A stretch of DNA of 64,000 nt, taken from Cytophagales bacterium (lineage in GTDB: Bacteria > Bacteroidota > Bacteroidia > Cytophagales > Spirosomataceae). Each line of letters begins with the position of its first letter. The first letter of the stretch is position 1. Below, piece after piece: positions 26,449 through 36,800 of the stretch. Made by a program: the position numbers and the translations under genes. The DNA lies in contig JAAFJE010000018.1 of the NCBI GenBank assembly GCA_013298025.1, forward strand, positions 1 to 64,000. The letters run 5' to 3'. A model generated the notes under the pieces. That model was not told the DNA's origin, searched no databases, and saw nothing but the letters and a program-made list of their open reading frames with translations.

Positions 26449-27375
26449 TTATATCCCCCCAACACTTTTCTTAAAAAACGTTGGTGTAATGCCTTCATAT
26501 TTCTTAAAAATGGTACAAAAGTAATTTACATTCTGAAAACCTACTTTATAACTGGTATCGGTAATGCTCACGCTGGGGTCGGTGAGCATTTTTTTTGCCA
26601 ATTTTACCCTTTCTTGGATAATATACTCAACCGGACTCAAACCAAACTCCCTTTTAAAACTTCTGAAAAAATGGGCTTTACTCATACAAGCCATGTCACT
26701 GAGCTTATCAATGGTTAAGTTTTCAGCCAAATTTTCTTTGATAAATTTCACCACGTGTGCAAATCGGTTGGTATTGATGTACTGCATATATTGGTCGAAA
26801 ATCAAGACCCTTGCCTGCGTTTGCATCAATCGTAGCAACAATTCTTGCAAGGCAAAATTGGCAAATATATCTTTTGCCACATTGTTTTCTTTAGAAATAT
26901 ACACCAGTCGGTCGATGGTATTGGCCATCTCAAACGAATTTTTGATATGAAACTGCTTGGGGTCTATTTGCCATTGCTCGTGGCGTTCTACCTTAGCATA
27001 TTTTTCATTCAACAAGTCCACGGTTTCCTTGATTTTTTCCTCATCAATAGCCAACGCAATGCACTGCGTAGGCGTTTGTTGGCTGGCTTCTGGAAAATCT
27101 ATCAACATTTCTTCATGCGGAGGTACAATCACCGACTCGCCAGGAAAATACTCAAAACGTTTGTTGCCAAATAAATTCATCACTTTCTTTCCCCTCAACA
27201 TCGCTGTAAATACCAAATCATCAAATTTCAAACTCACCTGTTCCGACGCTTGATGCGTTTCAAAAATATTTAATTCACAATGACTCAAGTTATAAATCGA
27301 ACGATTTTCTACCAAAGTTTTCAACTCTTGGTATTGGGTCAATGCTTGTTTGCTTGGCACAAATAGTTTGCTCAT
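26449..27375 (-). CDS. AraC-family transcriptional regulator
   Basis: This 308-aa regulator has a C-terminal AraC double HTH (about residues 205-305): HVVKFIKENLAENLTIDKLS, DMACMSKAHFFRSFKREFGL and SPVEYIIQERVKLAKKMLTD, then ITDTSYKVGFQNVNYFCTIF-KKYEGITP. The N-terminal domain is a cupin-like AraC sensor with LFGNKRFEYFPGESVIVPPH. It is divergent from the aldehyde dehydrogenase gene (27584), with about 208 bases between the starts. It probably controls that gene; an N-terminal domain of this type next to an AldB/ExaC-like dehydrogenase is a recurrent pair. The inducer is unknown. Confidence 0.9.
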   Translation of the reverse strand: MSKLFVPSKQALTQYQELKTLVENRSIYNLSHCELNIFETHQASEQVSLKFDDLVFTAMLRGKKVMNLFGNKRFEYFPGESVIVPPHEEMLIDFPEASQQTPTQCIALAIDEEKIKETVDLLNEKYAKVERHEQWQIDPKQFHIKNSFEMANTIDRLVYISKENNVAKDIFANFALQELLLRLMQTQARVLIFDQYMQYINTNRFAHVVKFIKENLAENLTIDKLSDMACMSKAHFFRSFKREFGLSPVEYIIQERVKLAKKMLTDPSVSITDTSYKVGFQNVNYFCTIFKKYEGITPTFFKKSVGGI

Positions 27376-27583
27376 AATGCCTTTGAAAGGAATTTTTAAG
27401 TTTTGTTACTGCAATATACAAAATAGAATCGTATCAAGAATAAATATGATATTTTATTGTAGAAACATGATATTATTCTGAAGCTGTTTTTATGCTAAAA
27501 TGGTCAACTTTGTGATGTCAATAACAAAACGAAACAAGCCCTTTGGGCAATACACAAACATTCACTCAATCCTTTTATTAACG

Positions 27584-29104
27584 ATGGAAACTGCAATTGA
27601 AATTAGCAACTTGGTGGATCGTCCACAATTCAAAGAAAGATACGAAAACTTCATTGGTGGCGAATGGGTATCGCCCGTAAAAGGCGAATACTTCCAAAAC
27701 TCGTCGCCTGTTGATGGCTCAACCATTACGCAAGTTGCTCGCTCTACCAAAGAAGACGTAGAGTTGGCCTTGGATGCCGCCCACAAAGCATTTGCTACGT
27801 GGTCACGCACTTCGGCTACTTACCGAAGCAATATTTTATTGAAAATAGCCGATGTCATGGAAGCCAACCTCGACTATCTGGCTGCCGTAGAAACCATCGA
27901 CAACGGTAAGCCCGTGCGTGAAACTAAAGCCGCCGATTTACCTTTAGCCATTGACCATTTTAGATACTTTGCTGGCGTTTTACGTGCCGACGAAGGCAGT
28001 ATTTCAGAACTTGATGCCGATACCCTTTCTATCCAAATCCATGAGCCCATCGGTGTGGTAGCCCAGATTATTCCTTGGAACTTCCCTATTTTGATGGCCG
28101 CTTGGAAGCTTTGCCCTGCCTTAGCCGCTGGCTGTACGGTAGTAATGAAACCTGCCGAACAAACACCCGTAGGCGTGCTAGTGCTGATGGAATTGCTCAA
28201 AGATGTGATTCCAGCAGGGGTGGTAAACATCATTACAGGCTTTGGCCCAGAAGCAGGCAAACCCTTGGCTCAATCGCCTAGAGTAGCCAAAATTGGCTTT
28301 ACGGGCGAAACCTCTACAGGTCGCTTGATTTTGCAATATGCTTCTGAAAACATCGTACCTGTAACGATGGAATTGGGCGGAAAATCGGCCAATATCTTCT
28401 TCCCAAGCATCATGGATGCCGACGACGAATTTTTCGACAAGTGCCTCGAAGGTGCTACCATGTTTGCCCTCAACCAAGGCGAAGTATGTACTTGTCCTTC
28501 GAGAATGCTCGTGCATGAAAGCATTTATGATAAATTTATCGAAAGAGTCATTGAGCGTGTAGAAAAAATCAAAATGGGGCATCCGCTCGACCCCGATACC
28601 ATGATGGGTGCTCAAGCATCGAGAGAGCAATTTGAGAAAATTTTGAATTACATCGAAATTGGGCAAGAAGAAGGAGCCGAACTACTCACAGGTGGTAGTG
28701 CTCAATACATTGATGGGCTGCCCGAAGGCGTTTATATTAAACCTACGCTTTTTAAAGGACACAATAAAATGCGTATTTTCCAAGAAGAAATCTTTGGCCC
28801 CGTGGCATCGGTGACAACCTTCAAAACGGTAGAAGAAGCCATTGCCATTGCCAACGATAGCCTTTATGGCTTAGGTGCAGGCGTATGGACAAGAGATGCC
28901 CATGAGCTATTTACGGTGCCACGTGAGCTACAAGCAGGTCGTGTGTGGGTCAATTGCTACCATGCGTATCCGGCACACGCTAGTTTTGGAGGATACAAAA
29001 AATCAGGTTTTGGTCGTGAAACCCACAAAATGGCTTTGAATCAATATCGTCAAACTAAAAATATTTTGTTGTCGAACAACAAAAACAAATTAGGCTTCTT
29101 TTAA
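27584..29104 (+). CDS. NAD(P)-dependent aldehyde dehydrogenase (AldB/ExaC-like)
   Basis: This enzyme oxidises aldehydes to carboxylic acids in the cytoplasm. From ATG 27584 it has 506 aa; the upstream 28 in-frame codons are not family-like. The cofactor region is [20 protein letters not shown] and [11 protein letters not shown]. The general base is Glu263 in [12 protein letters not shown], and the nucleophile is Cys302 in [14 protein letters not shown], the canonical number. The vicinal CTC is typical of AldB/ExaC-type acetaldehyde or broad aliphatic aldehyde dehydrogenases. It is divergent from an AraC regulator and followed 86 bases later by a DUF779 gene. Confidence 0.93.
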   Translation: METAIEISNLVDRPQFKERYENFIGGEWVSPVKGEYFQNSSPVDGSTITQVARSTKEDVELALDAAHKAFATWSRTSATYRSNILLKIADVMEANLDYLAAVETIDNGKPVRETKAADLPLAIDHFRYFAGVLRADEGSISELDADTLSIQIHEPIGVVAQIIPWNFPILMAAWKLCPALAAGCTVVMKPAEQTPVGVLVLMELLKDVIPAGVVNIITGFGPEAGKPLAQSPRVAKIGFTGETSTGRLILQYASENIVPVTMELGGKSANIFFPSIMDADDEFFDKCLEGATMFALNQGEVCTCPSRMLVHESIYDKFIERVIERVEKIKMGHPLDPDTMMGAQASREQFEKILNYIEIGQEEGAELLTGGSAQYIDGLPEGVYIKPTLFKGHNKMRIFQEEIFGPVASVTTFKTVEEAIAIANDSLYGLGAGVWTRDAHELFTVPRELQAGRVWVNCYHAYPAHASFGGYKKSGFGRETHKMALNQYRQTKNILLSNNKNKLGFF

Positions 29105-29190
29105 ACTGTAGTCGATTGTAGCACAAAGGGTAGGCTCATCATGAAGCTTGCCCTTTGGCTGCAAAACGCTTTAGATTCAAGCAAAAAGCA

Positions 29191-29577
29191 ATGGAAAAGG
29201 CATTCAAACGTGTACTTATCAGCGACTCGGCCAAAGACGTAGTAAAGCATTTACGCAACAAACACGGCGAGCTATTGTTTCATATCAGTGGAGGCTGTTG
29301 CGACGGCACACAACCACAATGCTACGAAACAAGCGATTTCAAACTCGGCAGCGTAGATATAAAAATTGGCGAAGTAGCCAAATGTGGCGTTTATATGAGC
29401 CAAGACCAATTTGAGTATTTCAAATATGCCCAACTCACCATAGACATTGCACCGGGCAGAGGAGGCGGTTTTTCGTTGGAAGTTCCTTTGGGTTTGCGTT
29501 TTACGCTCAAAAGCAGCACTTTACCAGAAGAAGCATTAGCATACATTGAAGACACAAAACAAACCATAGAAACCTGA
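29191..29577 (+). CDS. DUF779 domain protein
   Basis: This small cytoplasmic protein has 128 aa from ATG 29191; a TTG 36 bases upstream is unlikely. The whole protein is the DUF779 domain: HGELLFHISGGCCDGTQPQC, then CGVYMSQDQFEYFKYAQLTI, DIAPGRGGGFSLEVPLGLRF. Several conserved Cys residues (GGCCDG, PQC and KCG) suggest metal binding or redox chemistry, which is inference. DUF779 genes recur beside aldehyde dehydrogenases, as here, so a helper role in aldehyde or alcohol oxidation is likely. It ends four bases before a strong hairpin. Confidence 0.9.
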   Translation: MEKAFKRVLISDSAKDVVKHLRNKHGELLFHISGGCCDGTQPQCYETSDFKLGSVDIKIGEVAKCGVYMSQDQFEYFKYAQLTIDIAPGRGGGFSLEVPLGLRFTLKSSTLPEEALAYIEDTKQTIET

Positions 29578-29580
29578 AAA

Positions 29581-29613
29581 AAGCCGTACCACGCCAAGGC
29601 GTAGGTACGGCTT
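29581..29613 (-). terminator. Strong terminator downstream of the alcohol dehydrogenase
   Basis: AAGCCGTACC (29581-29590) pairs with GGTACGGCTT (29604-29613), and ACGCC/GGCGT continues the stem around an AA loop. A T-run follows only on the minus side, so its main use is for the minus-strand gene ending at 29775. A second, imperfect hairpin (AAACCTA with TAGGTTT) follows at about 29614-29660. Confidence 0.85.
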
Positions 29614-29774
29614 AAACCTAAGTAACAAAGCACTTTGCTTGGTACTTATGCTAGGTTTATGGTTTTGTTTCAGAACAAATTTTATCATTTTTCTAAAACA
29701 AAACTAGCATTTTACCTAATTTTTCTTGTACCTAACCACTATTTGTATTTTTTGTAACAAGAAAAGAGGCACAA

Positions 29775-30788
29775 TTACACCGAAATAATGGCTTTTACCA
29801 GACTGGCATCTTGTACAAGCAGGGGCAATTTTTCGGCAATTTCTTCAAACGTAATCCGATGGGTAATCCATGTTTGTACGTCTATTTTACCTTCTTCAAT
29901 CGCCTTAATGATGTACGTAAAATCGCTTGGCATACTATTGCGGCTCGCAAATAGCGTAAGCTCTCTTCTATGAAAATCGGGGTCTTGAAACGTGTATTCT
30001 CCTTGATATAAGCCTACGAAAACCAGTTTTCCGCCCGAAGCAGGATACGAAAACGCCTTGTGCATGGAGTATTTATTGCCTGTCGCATCGAATACTACCG
30101 TTGGAAGATTTCCATCAAAAGCAACTTTAATATGATCTAAAGCGTTGTCATCGGCAACAATAGCCACATCAGCTTTTTGATTGGTTACGCAAAAATTTAA
30201 GCGATTGGGATTCAAATCTAACACTGCCACCTTTGCTCCACGAATTTTGGCAAATTCCATCACCGCCAAGCCTATTGGCCCCGCTCCTATCACCAATACC
30301 GTATCGTGTGCTTGTACCGCCGCCCTTGCTACCGCATGAGCACCAATACCCAAGGTTTCGACCAATGCTAATGCCTCATAATCAAGCACATCAGACACGT
30401 GCAGTTTTTCGGCAGGCAATTTCACCAATTCAGTCATGCCACCATCGGTATGTACGCCCATCACCTTGATGTTTTCGCAACAATTACTCAAGCCTCGCTT
30501 GCAAGCCCAGCATTCTCCACAATTCAAATAGGGTTCTACGGCACATTTATCCCCCACTTTTACACGGGTCACGGCTGTGCCTACAGCGACAACTTCAACG
30601 CCAAGTTCATGACCTAAGATTCTTGGATAAGAAAAAAAGGGTTGTTTCCCAGCGTAGGCGTGGTAGTCTGTACCACAAATACCTATTTTATGAATTTTAA
30701 CTAAAGCTTCACTGGCTTCGAGGTTGAAATCTTCTGCTATTTCTTGGTACTCAAATTGCAAGGGTGTAAGCAACGATAATGCTTTCAT
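29775..30788 (-). CDS. Zinc-dependent medium-chain alcohol/polyol dehydrogenase
   Basis: This is a 337-aa MDR oxidoreductase. The catalytic zinc site is in GICGTDYHAYAGKQPF and GHELGVEVVAVG. The structural zinc cluster is the four-Cys loop LNCGECWACKRGLSNCCENI. The Rossmann fold is VLVIGAGPIGLAVMEFAKIR, with an acidic residue at VAVLDLNPNR that favours NAD. The subfamily resembles sorbitol, threonine or L-galactonate-type dehydrogenases; the substrate cannot be fixed. A perfect 16-bp inverted repeat lies just upstream of its start. Confidence 0.88.
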   Translation of the reverse strand: MKALSLLTPLQFEYQEIAEDFNLEASEALVKIHKIGICGTDYHAYAGKQPFFSYPRILGHELGVEVVAVGTAVTRVKVGDKCAVEPYLNCGECWACKRGLSNCCENIKVMGVHTDGGMTELVKLPAEKLHVSDVLDYEALALVETLGIGAHAVARAAVQAHDTVLVIGAGPIGLAVMEFAKIRGAKVAVLDLNPNRLNFCVTNQKADVAIVADDNALDHIKVAFDGNLPTVVFDATGNKYSMHKAFSYPASGGKLVFVGLYQGEYTFQDPDFHRRELTLFASRNSMPSDFTYIIKAIEEGKIDVQTWITHRITFEEIAEKLPLLVQDASLVKAIISV

Positions 30789-30799
30789 ATTGACAAAAT

Positions 30800-30840
30800 T
30801 TAATGATTTTTCACTAAAATAATAAGTGAAAAATCATTAA
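30800..30840 (-). promoter_or_regulatory. Perfect 16-bp inverted repeat upstream of the dehydrogenase start
   Basis: TTAATGATTTTTCACT (30800-30815) and AGTGAAAAATCATTAA (30825-30840) are exact inverted copies with a 9-base spacer. It ends 12 bases before the dehydrogenase ATG (minus strand, 30788) and follows the giant protease stop (30898). It could be a regulator operator, a 5'-UTR hairpin or a terminator for the protease gene; the AT-rich stem makes the last less convincing. Confidence 0.6.
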
Positions 30841-30897
30841 ATATACCCGTAAGAAAGACGAAGAAAGATAAAATTTGGTGCAATTTCACCCATTCAT

Positions 30898-33800
30898 CTA
30901 GCGTATAACTTGTATTTTTTGAAGTAAAGAAACACCCGATGCTGTTGTAAGGCGGATGAAATACATACCCGATTGCTCTATTTTCATCTCAAATACATTT
31001 GTGCCTTGCCTTGCTGTCACGGTCGTTGACTGCACCACCTCGCCCGTCATGCTTACAACTGAAACCTGGGCGGTTTCACTCAAAAGAGCATCATAGTGTA
31101 GTCCAACCGTCCCATCAGACGGACTAGGATAGGCTTTAAACGACGCAGTTGCTGGTTGTTCGGAGATAGCGATAGGCATATCAGCCACTACTTGTGTTTG
31201 ACTTGCCGCCTGTGTTCCTACCGTGCTGTTGCTTACTTTAGGTGTTACCGTCACCACTGCCGTATTGTTGCTCGTTGGTGTCACCGTGCCACAAACATTT
31301 GTCACTTTACTCAAAGTATAAGTCGTAGTGGTGCTTGGACTAACCGTGTGCGTATAAGGACTGCTCGTAATACCTGTGACACTTTGCTCATTGATGGTAA
31401 ATGACCAAGGGCTTGTGCCACTTAGGTTGACCGTTAACTTTCCACTATTACTAGCAATAATACTTTGCGTTCCCGTCAATGTGCCTGTTGGTAAACTTTG
31501 TATCAAAATATTTGCTCCATTGTCTGTTCCCACCACCTGCGGACTTGAAGAAACCACTCGAAGGCGATACAACGAGCCACCTTGCGTACTCGTTGGAATA
31601 ATGGATTCGATTGCCCCTGTATTGGCTAGACTGCTTAGTTTACCAATTACCACAGGTTTAGCAAAACTACCTAAAGCATCTGATAATTCTACCGAATAAA
31701 CATTATCACTTTTAAACGTTCCTGTCGAAGTAAAAGCTACACTTACTTTACTGCCCTGACAATAGCTTGTACTCGCCAATTTGTTGGTTAATTGCTGTGG
31801 TAAAACCGTCACCACTGCCGTATTGTTGCTTGTCGGTGTCACTGTGCCACAAACATTCGTTACCTTGCTCAAAGTATAAGTCGTGGTGGCAGTTGGGCTA
31901 ACCGTATGCGTATAAGGACTGCTCGTAACGCCTGTGACATTCTGGTCATTGATGGTAAATGACCAAGGACTTGTACCACTTAGGTTGACCGTTAACTTTC
32001 CACTATTACTAGCAATGATACTTTGCGTTCCTGTCAATGTGCCTGTTGGTAAACTTTGTATCAAAAGATTTGCTCCATTGTCTGCTCCCACCACCTGCGG
32101 ACTTGAAGAAACCACTCGAAGGCGATACAACGAGCCACCTTGCGTACTCGTTGGAATAATGGCTTCGATTGTGCCAGTATTGGCTAGACTGCTTAACTTG
32201 CCGATTACCACAGGTTTAGCAAAACTACCCAAGGCATCTGATAATTCTACCGTGTAAACATTATCACTCTTGAATGTTCCTGTCGAAGTAAAGGCTACAC
32301 TTACTTTACTGCTCTGACAATAACTTGTACTCGCCAATTTGTTCGTCAATTGTTGTGGTAAAACCGTCACCACTGCCGTATTGTTGCTTGTCGGTGTCAC
32401 TGTGCCACAAACATTCGTTACCTTGCTCAAAGTATAAGTCGTGGTGGCAGTTGGGCTAACCGTATGCGTATAAGGACTGCTCGTAACGCCTGTGACATTC
32501 TGGTCATTGATGGTAAATGACCAAGGACTTGTACCACTTAGGTTGACCGTTAACTTTCCACTATTACTAGCAATGATACTTTGCGTTCCTGTCAATGTGC
32601 CTGTTGGTAAACTTTGTATCAAAAGATTTGCTCCATTGTCTGCTCCCACCACCTGCGGACTTGAAGAAACCACTCGAAGGCGATACAACGAGCCACCTTG
32701 CGTACTCGTTGGAATAATGGCTTCGATTGTGCCAGTATTGGCTAGACTGCTTAACTTGCCGATTACCACAGGTTTAGCAAAACTACCCAAGGCATCTGAT
32801 AATTCTACCGTGTAAACATTATCACTCTTGAATGTTCCTGTCGAAGTAAAGGCTACACTTACTTTACTGCTCTGACAATAACTTGTACTCGCCAATTTGT
32901 TCGTCAATTGTTGTGGTAAAACCGTCACCACTGCCGTATTGTTGCTTGTCGGTGTCACTGTGCCACAAACATTCGTTACCTTGCTCAAAGTATAAGTCGT
33001 GGTGGCAGTTGGGCTAACCGTATGCGTATAAGGACTGCTCGTAACGCCTGTGACATTCTGGTCATTGATGGTAAATGACCAAGGACTTGTACCACTTAGG
33101 TTGACCGTTAACTTTCCACTATTACTAGCAATGATACTTTGCGTTCCTGTCAATGTGCCTGTTGGTAAACTTTGTATCAAAAGATTTGCTCCATTGTCTG
33201 CTCCCACCACCTGCGGACTTGAAGAAACCACTCGAAGGCGATACAACGAGCCACCTTGCGTACTCGTTGGAATAATGGCTTCGATTGTGCCAGTATTGGC
33301 TAGACTGCTTAACTTGCCGATTACCACAGGTTTAGCAAAACTACCCAAGGCATCTGATAATTCTACCGTGTAAACATTATCACTCTTGAATGTTCCTGTC
33401 GAAGTAAAGGCTACACTTACTTTACTGCTCTGACAATAACTTGTACTCGCCAATTTGTTCGTCAATTGTTGTGGTAAAACCGTCACCACTGCCGTATTGT
33501 TGCTTGTCGGTGTCACTGTGCCACAAACATTCGTTACCTTGCTCAAAGTATAAGTCGTGGTGGCAGTTGGGCTAACCGTATGCGTATAAGGACTGCTCGT
33601 AACGCCTGTGACATTCTGGTCATTGATGGTAAATGACCAAGGACTTGTACCACTTAGGTTGACCGTTAACTTTCCACTATTACTAGCAATGATACTTTGC
33701 GTTCCTGTCAATGTGCCTGTTGGTAAACTTTGTATCAAAAGATTTGCTCCATTGTCTGCTCCCACCACCTGCGGACTTGAAGAAACCACTCGAAGGCGAT

Positions 33801-36800
33801 ACAACGAGCCACCTTGCGTACTCGTTGGAATAATGGCTTCGATTGTGCCAGTATTGGCTAGACTGCTTAACTTGCCGATTACCACAGGTTTAGCAAAACT
33901 ACCCAAGGCATCTGATAATTCTACCGTGTAAACATTATCACTCTTGAATGTTCCTGTCGAAGTAAAGGCTACACTTACTTTACTGCTCTGACAATAACTT
34001 GTACTCGCCAATTTGTTCGTCAATTGTTGTGGTAAAACCGTCACCACTGCCGTATTGTTGCTTGTCGGTGTCACTGTGCCACAAACATTCGTTACCTTGC
34101 TCAAAGTATAAGTCGTGGTGGCAGTTGGGCTAACCGTATGCGTATAAGGACTGCTCGTAACGCCTGTGACATTCTGGTCATTGATGGTAAATGACCAAGG
34201 ACTTGTACCACTTAGGTTGACCGTTAACTTTCCACTATTACTAGCAATGATACTTTGCGTTCCTGTCAATGTGCCTGTTGGTAAACTTTGTATCAAAATA
34301 TTTGCTCCATTGTCTGCTCCCACCACCTGCGGACTAGAAGAAACCACTCGAAGACGATACTGCAAAGCACCTTGCGTACTTGTAGGAATAATGGCTTCGA
34401 TTGTACCTGTATTGGATAGGCTCGATAACTTACCGATTACCACAGGTTTCGCAAAACTACCCAAGGCATCTGATAATTCTACCGAATAAACATTATCACT
34501 TTTAAACGTTCCTGTCGAAGTAAAAGCTACACTTACTTTGCTTCCCTGACAATAACTTGTACTCGCCAATTTGTTGGTTAATTGCTGTGGTAAAACCGTC
34601 ACCACTGCCGTATTGTTGCTTGTCGGTGTCACCGTGCCACAAACATTTGTCACCTTGCTCAAAGTATAAGTCGTGGTGGTGCTTGGACTAACCGTATGCG
34701 TATAAGGACTACTCGTAACGCCTGTGATATTTTGGTCATTGATGGTAAATGACCAAGGACTTGTACCACTTAGGTTGACCGTTAACTTTCCACTATTACT
34801 AGCAATGATACTTTGCGTTCCCGTTAGTGTGCCTGTTGGTAGCCCTATGAGCGTTACATCGCTCCCATTATCGAATCCCGTAGTTGTTGGGTTCGACGCT
34901 ACAACCCTTACCCGATACTTTGTGCCAAGGGTAAGGTTGGTAGGAATTGTGGCGGCAATCGTGCCTTTGGTGGCCTCACTGCTGAGTGTACCAATGGTGA
35001 CGGGTGTACTAAAACTACCGTTGGCATCCGACAACTGTACAGTATAAATATTGCCTTTGGCTACATTACCCGTCGTGGTAAATGACACATCTACTTTTGT
35101 TCCCAAACAAAACTGATTCGTTGCCAGTGGGCTGGTCGCTATTTGTGTAAGGTCGCCAGCCGAAAAACGAACCATGCCATGTGCATACATCAACCACATT
35201 TTCCCTTTAGCATCCATTTGTACATCTTTAAAATTATCTGCTAAAGGAAAATCTGCTAATTTTTGCCAACTTGTACCATCGTATTTCAACACACGAGCGT
35301 TATCGAACACATACAAATTATTGGCATTATCGAAGGTAAAATTGTTGGGATTACTGAGCAAGGGTACATTCTTGTAATTATACAATTTCCAAGTACTTCC
35401 GTCGTAGCTTGCAATGCCTCTGATATAGCTTCCATCTGAAAGTGTTACCCACAACAATCCTTTGGTATCTAATTTATATTGATAATAAAATCTTCCTGCA
35501 AAAGGGGTATTAGTATTGTTGAATGAGGTAAAAGTTTTAGCCGCCAAATCGTACCTCCTCAACTCCCAAAGCCCTGTACCCCAATCATATACTTGCACCC
35601 AAGCATACTGACTATTCCAGACGGGTGTGTAGTAATATTTATTGCTTTCATTAAATTTGATAAGAGTCGTGATTTTACCTGATTCAATTTTTGCCAACAC
35701 ATAATAGCCTCCGCCAGCATAGCCATAGACTATTTTTGAATTCATATCGAAACTAGAAGGGGATACATCATCGGGGTTGCTCAAATCGACACTCGACATT
35801 TTAGCCCCTGTTTGTTGATTTAGTTGTAATAAATTATAGGTTGTTTTCGGAAAAACGCCACTGTATTCGATGCGTTTACTCATCGTATTAATCATCCAAA
35901 GAGCGTTGTCGTTATTGGTTACACTCAGCATCGAAAGCTGATTGCCAACCAAGCCATTCGTACTTGCTCTATCGAACACTTTCAAATTCAGGGTATCTGG
36001 GTCTATTTTGACCAATCCTTGTGCATTTTTTACAAAAATCCCTCTTGCTCCAATCGCCAACGAACCAAGGTCTCGGTTGAATGTAGGTTTGTTGTCGTTA
36101 TTAAAAAAGCTCCAAGCCGACGAAAGGACGGTTGTACCCGTAGTAAATTGGGTTGTTTGCTGAAACATCAATCCTTGTGGCAAATTTCGCATGGCGGCAA
36201 ACGCCTCACTCGATTCAAACCATTCTTCTACTTTCAGATAATAAGTTGTATTCGGCGTTAGGCTTTGTGCCATGCAGACATAATTGTAAGAAAGAAATTG
36301 ATTCGGAGCAAAAGTTTTGACCAACACAGGACTAGAAAAATCACTTTTGGTCGAAAGCGTAAACTTCACCGTAGCTCCTGCCAAAACGCTATTGCCTGTA
36401 TAAGTAATAGGAAACGTTAACGGAACATTGGTGCCACTATTGGGAATATTGATAGCACTACTCACGGCAGGTTTCAGCCAAAACGTATTTACCTCCGACC
36501 ACGCACTTTGACCACTGGCATTCACCGCTCGCACACGCCACAACAACTGATTATAGTTGGGTGTGGTAAAAGTGCAACTATTGGTTGTGGTAGTAAGGCT
36601 TTTATTAGGATTTTTGAAATAAGGGTCGCCAAAAGTAGTTACTTGTACTTCGTAGCTTGTGGCATTGGCAGCTGCATCAAACTTGAGGGTTAAACTTGTA
36701 TTTTGAGCAATATCACCCGCTTGGTTTTGCGGATAAAGCAATTTGGGCGGTATCAAACCCGTGGCATTCACTTGTATTTTGGCAACATTCGACCAAGGCG

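Noticed and set aside
31376-35047. Seven 107-codon plus-strand frames spaced by 558 bp with nearly identical sequence
   Set aside because: They are antisense frames of the tandem repeats in the giant protease and repeat because the gene does. No promoter or independent conservation was seen.
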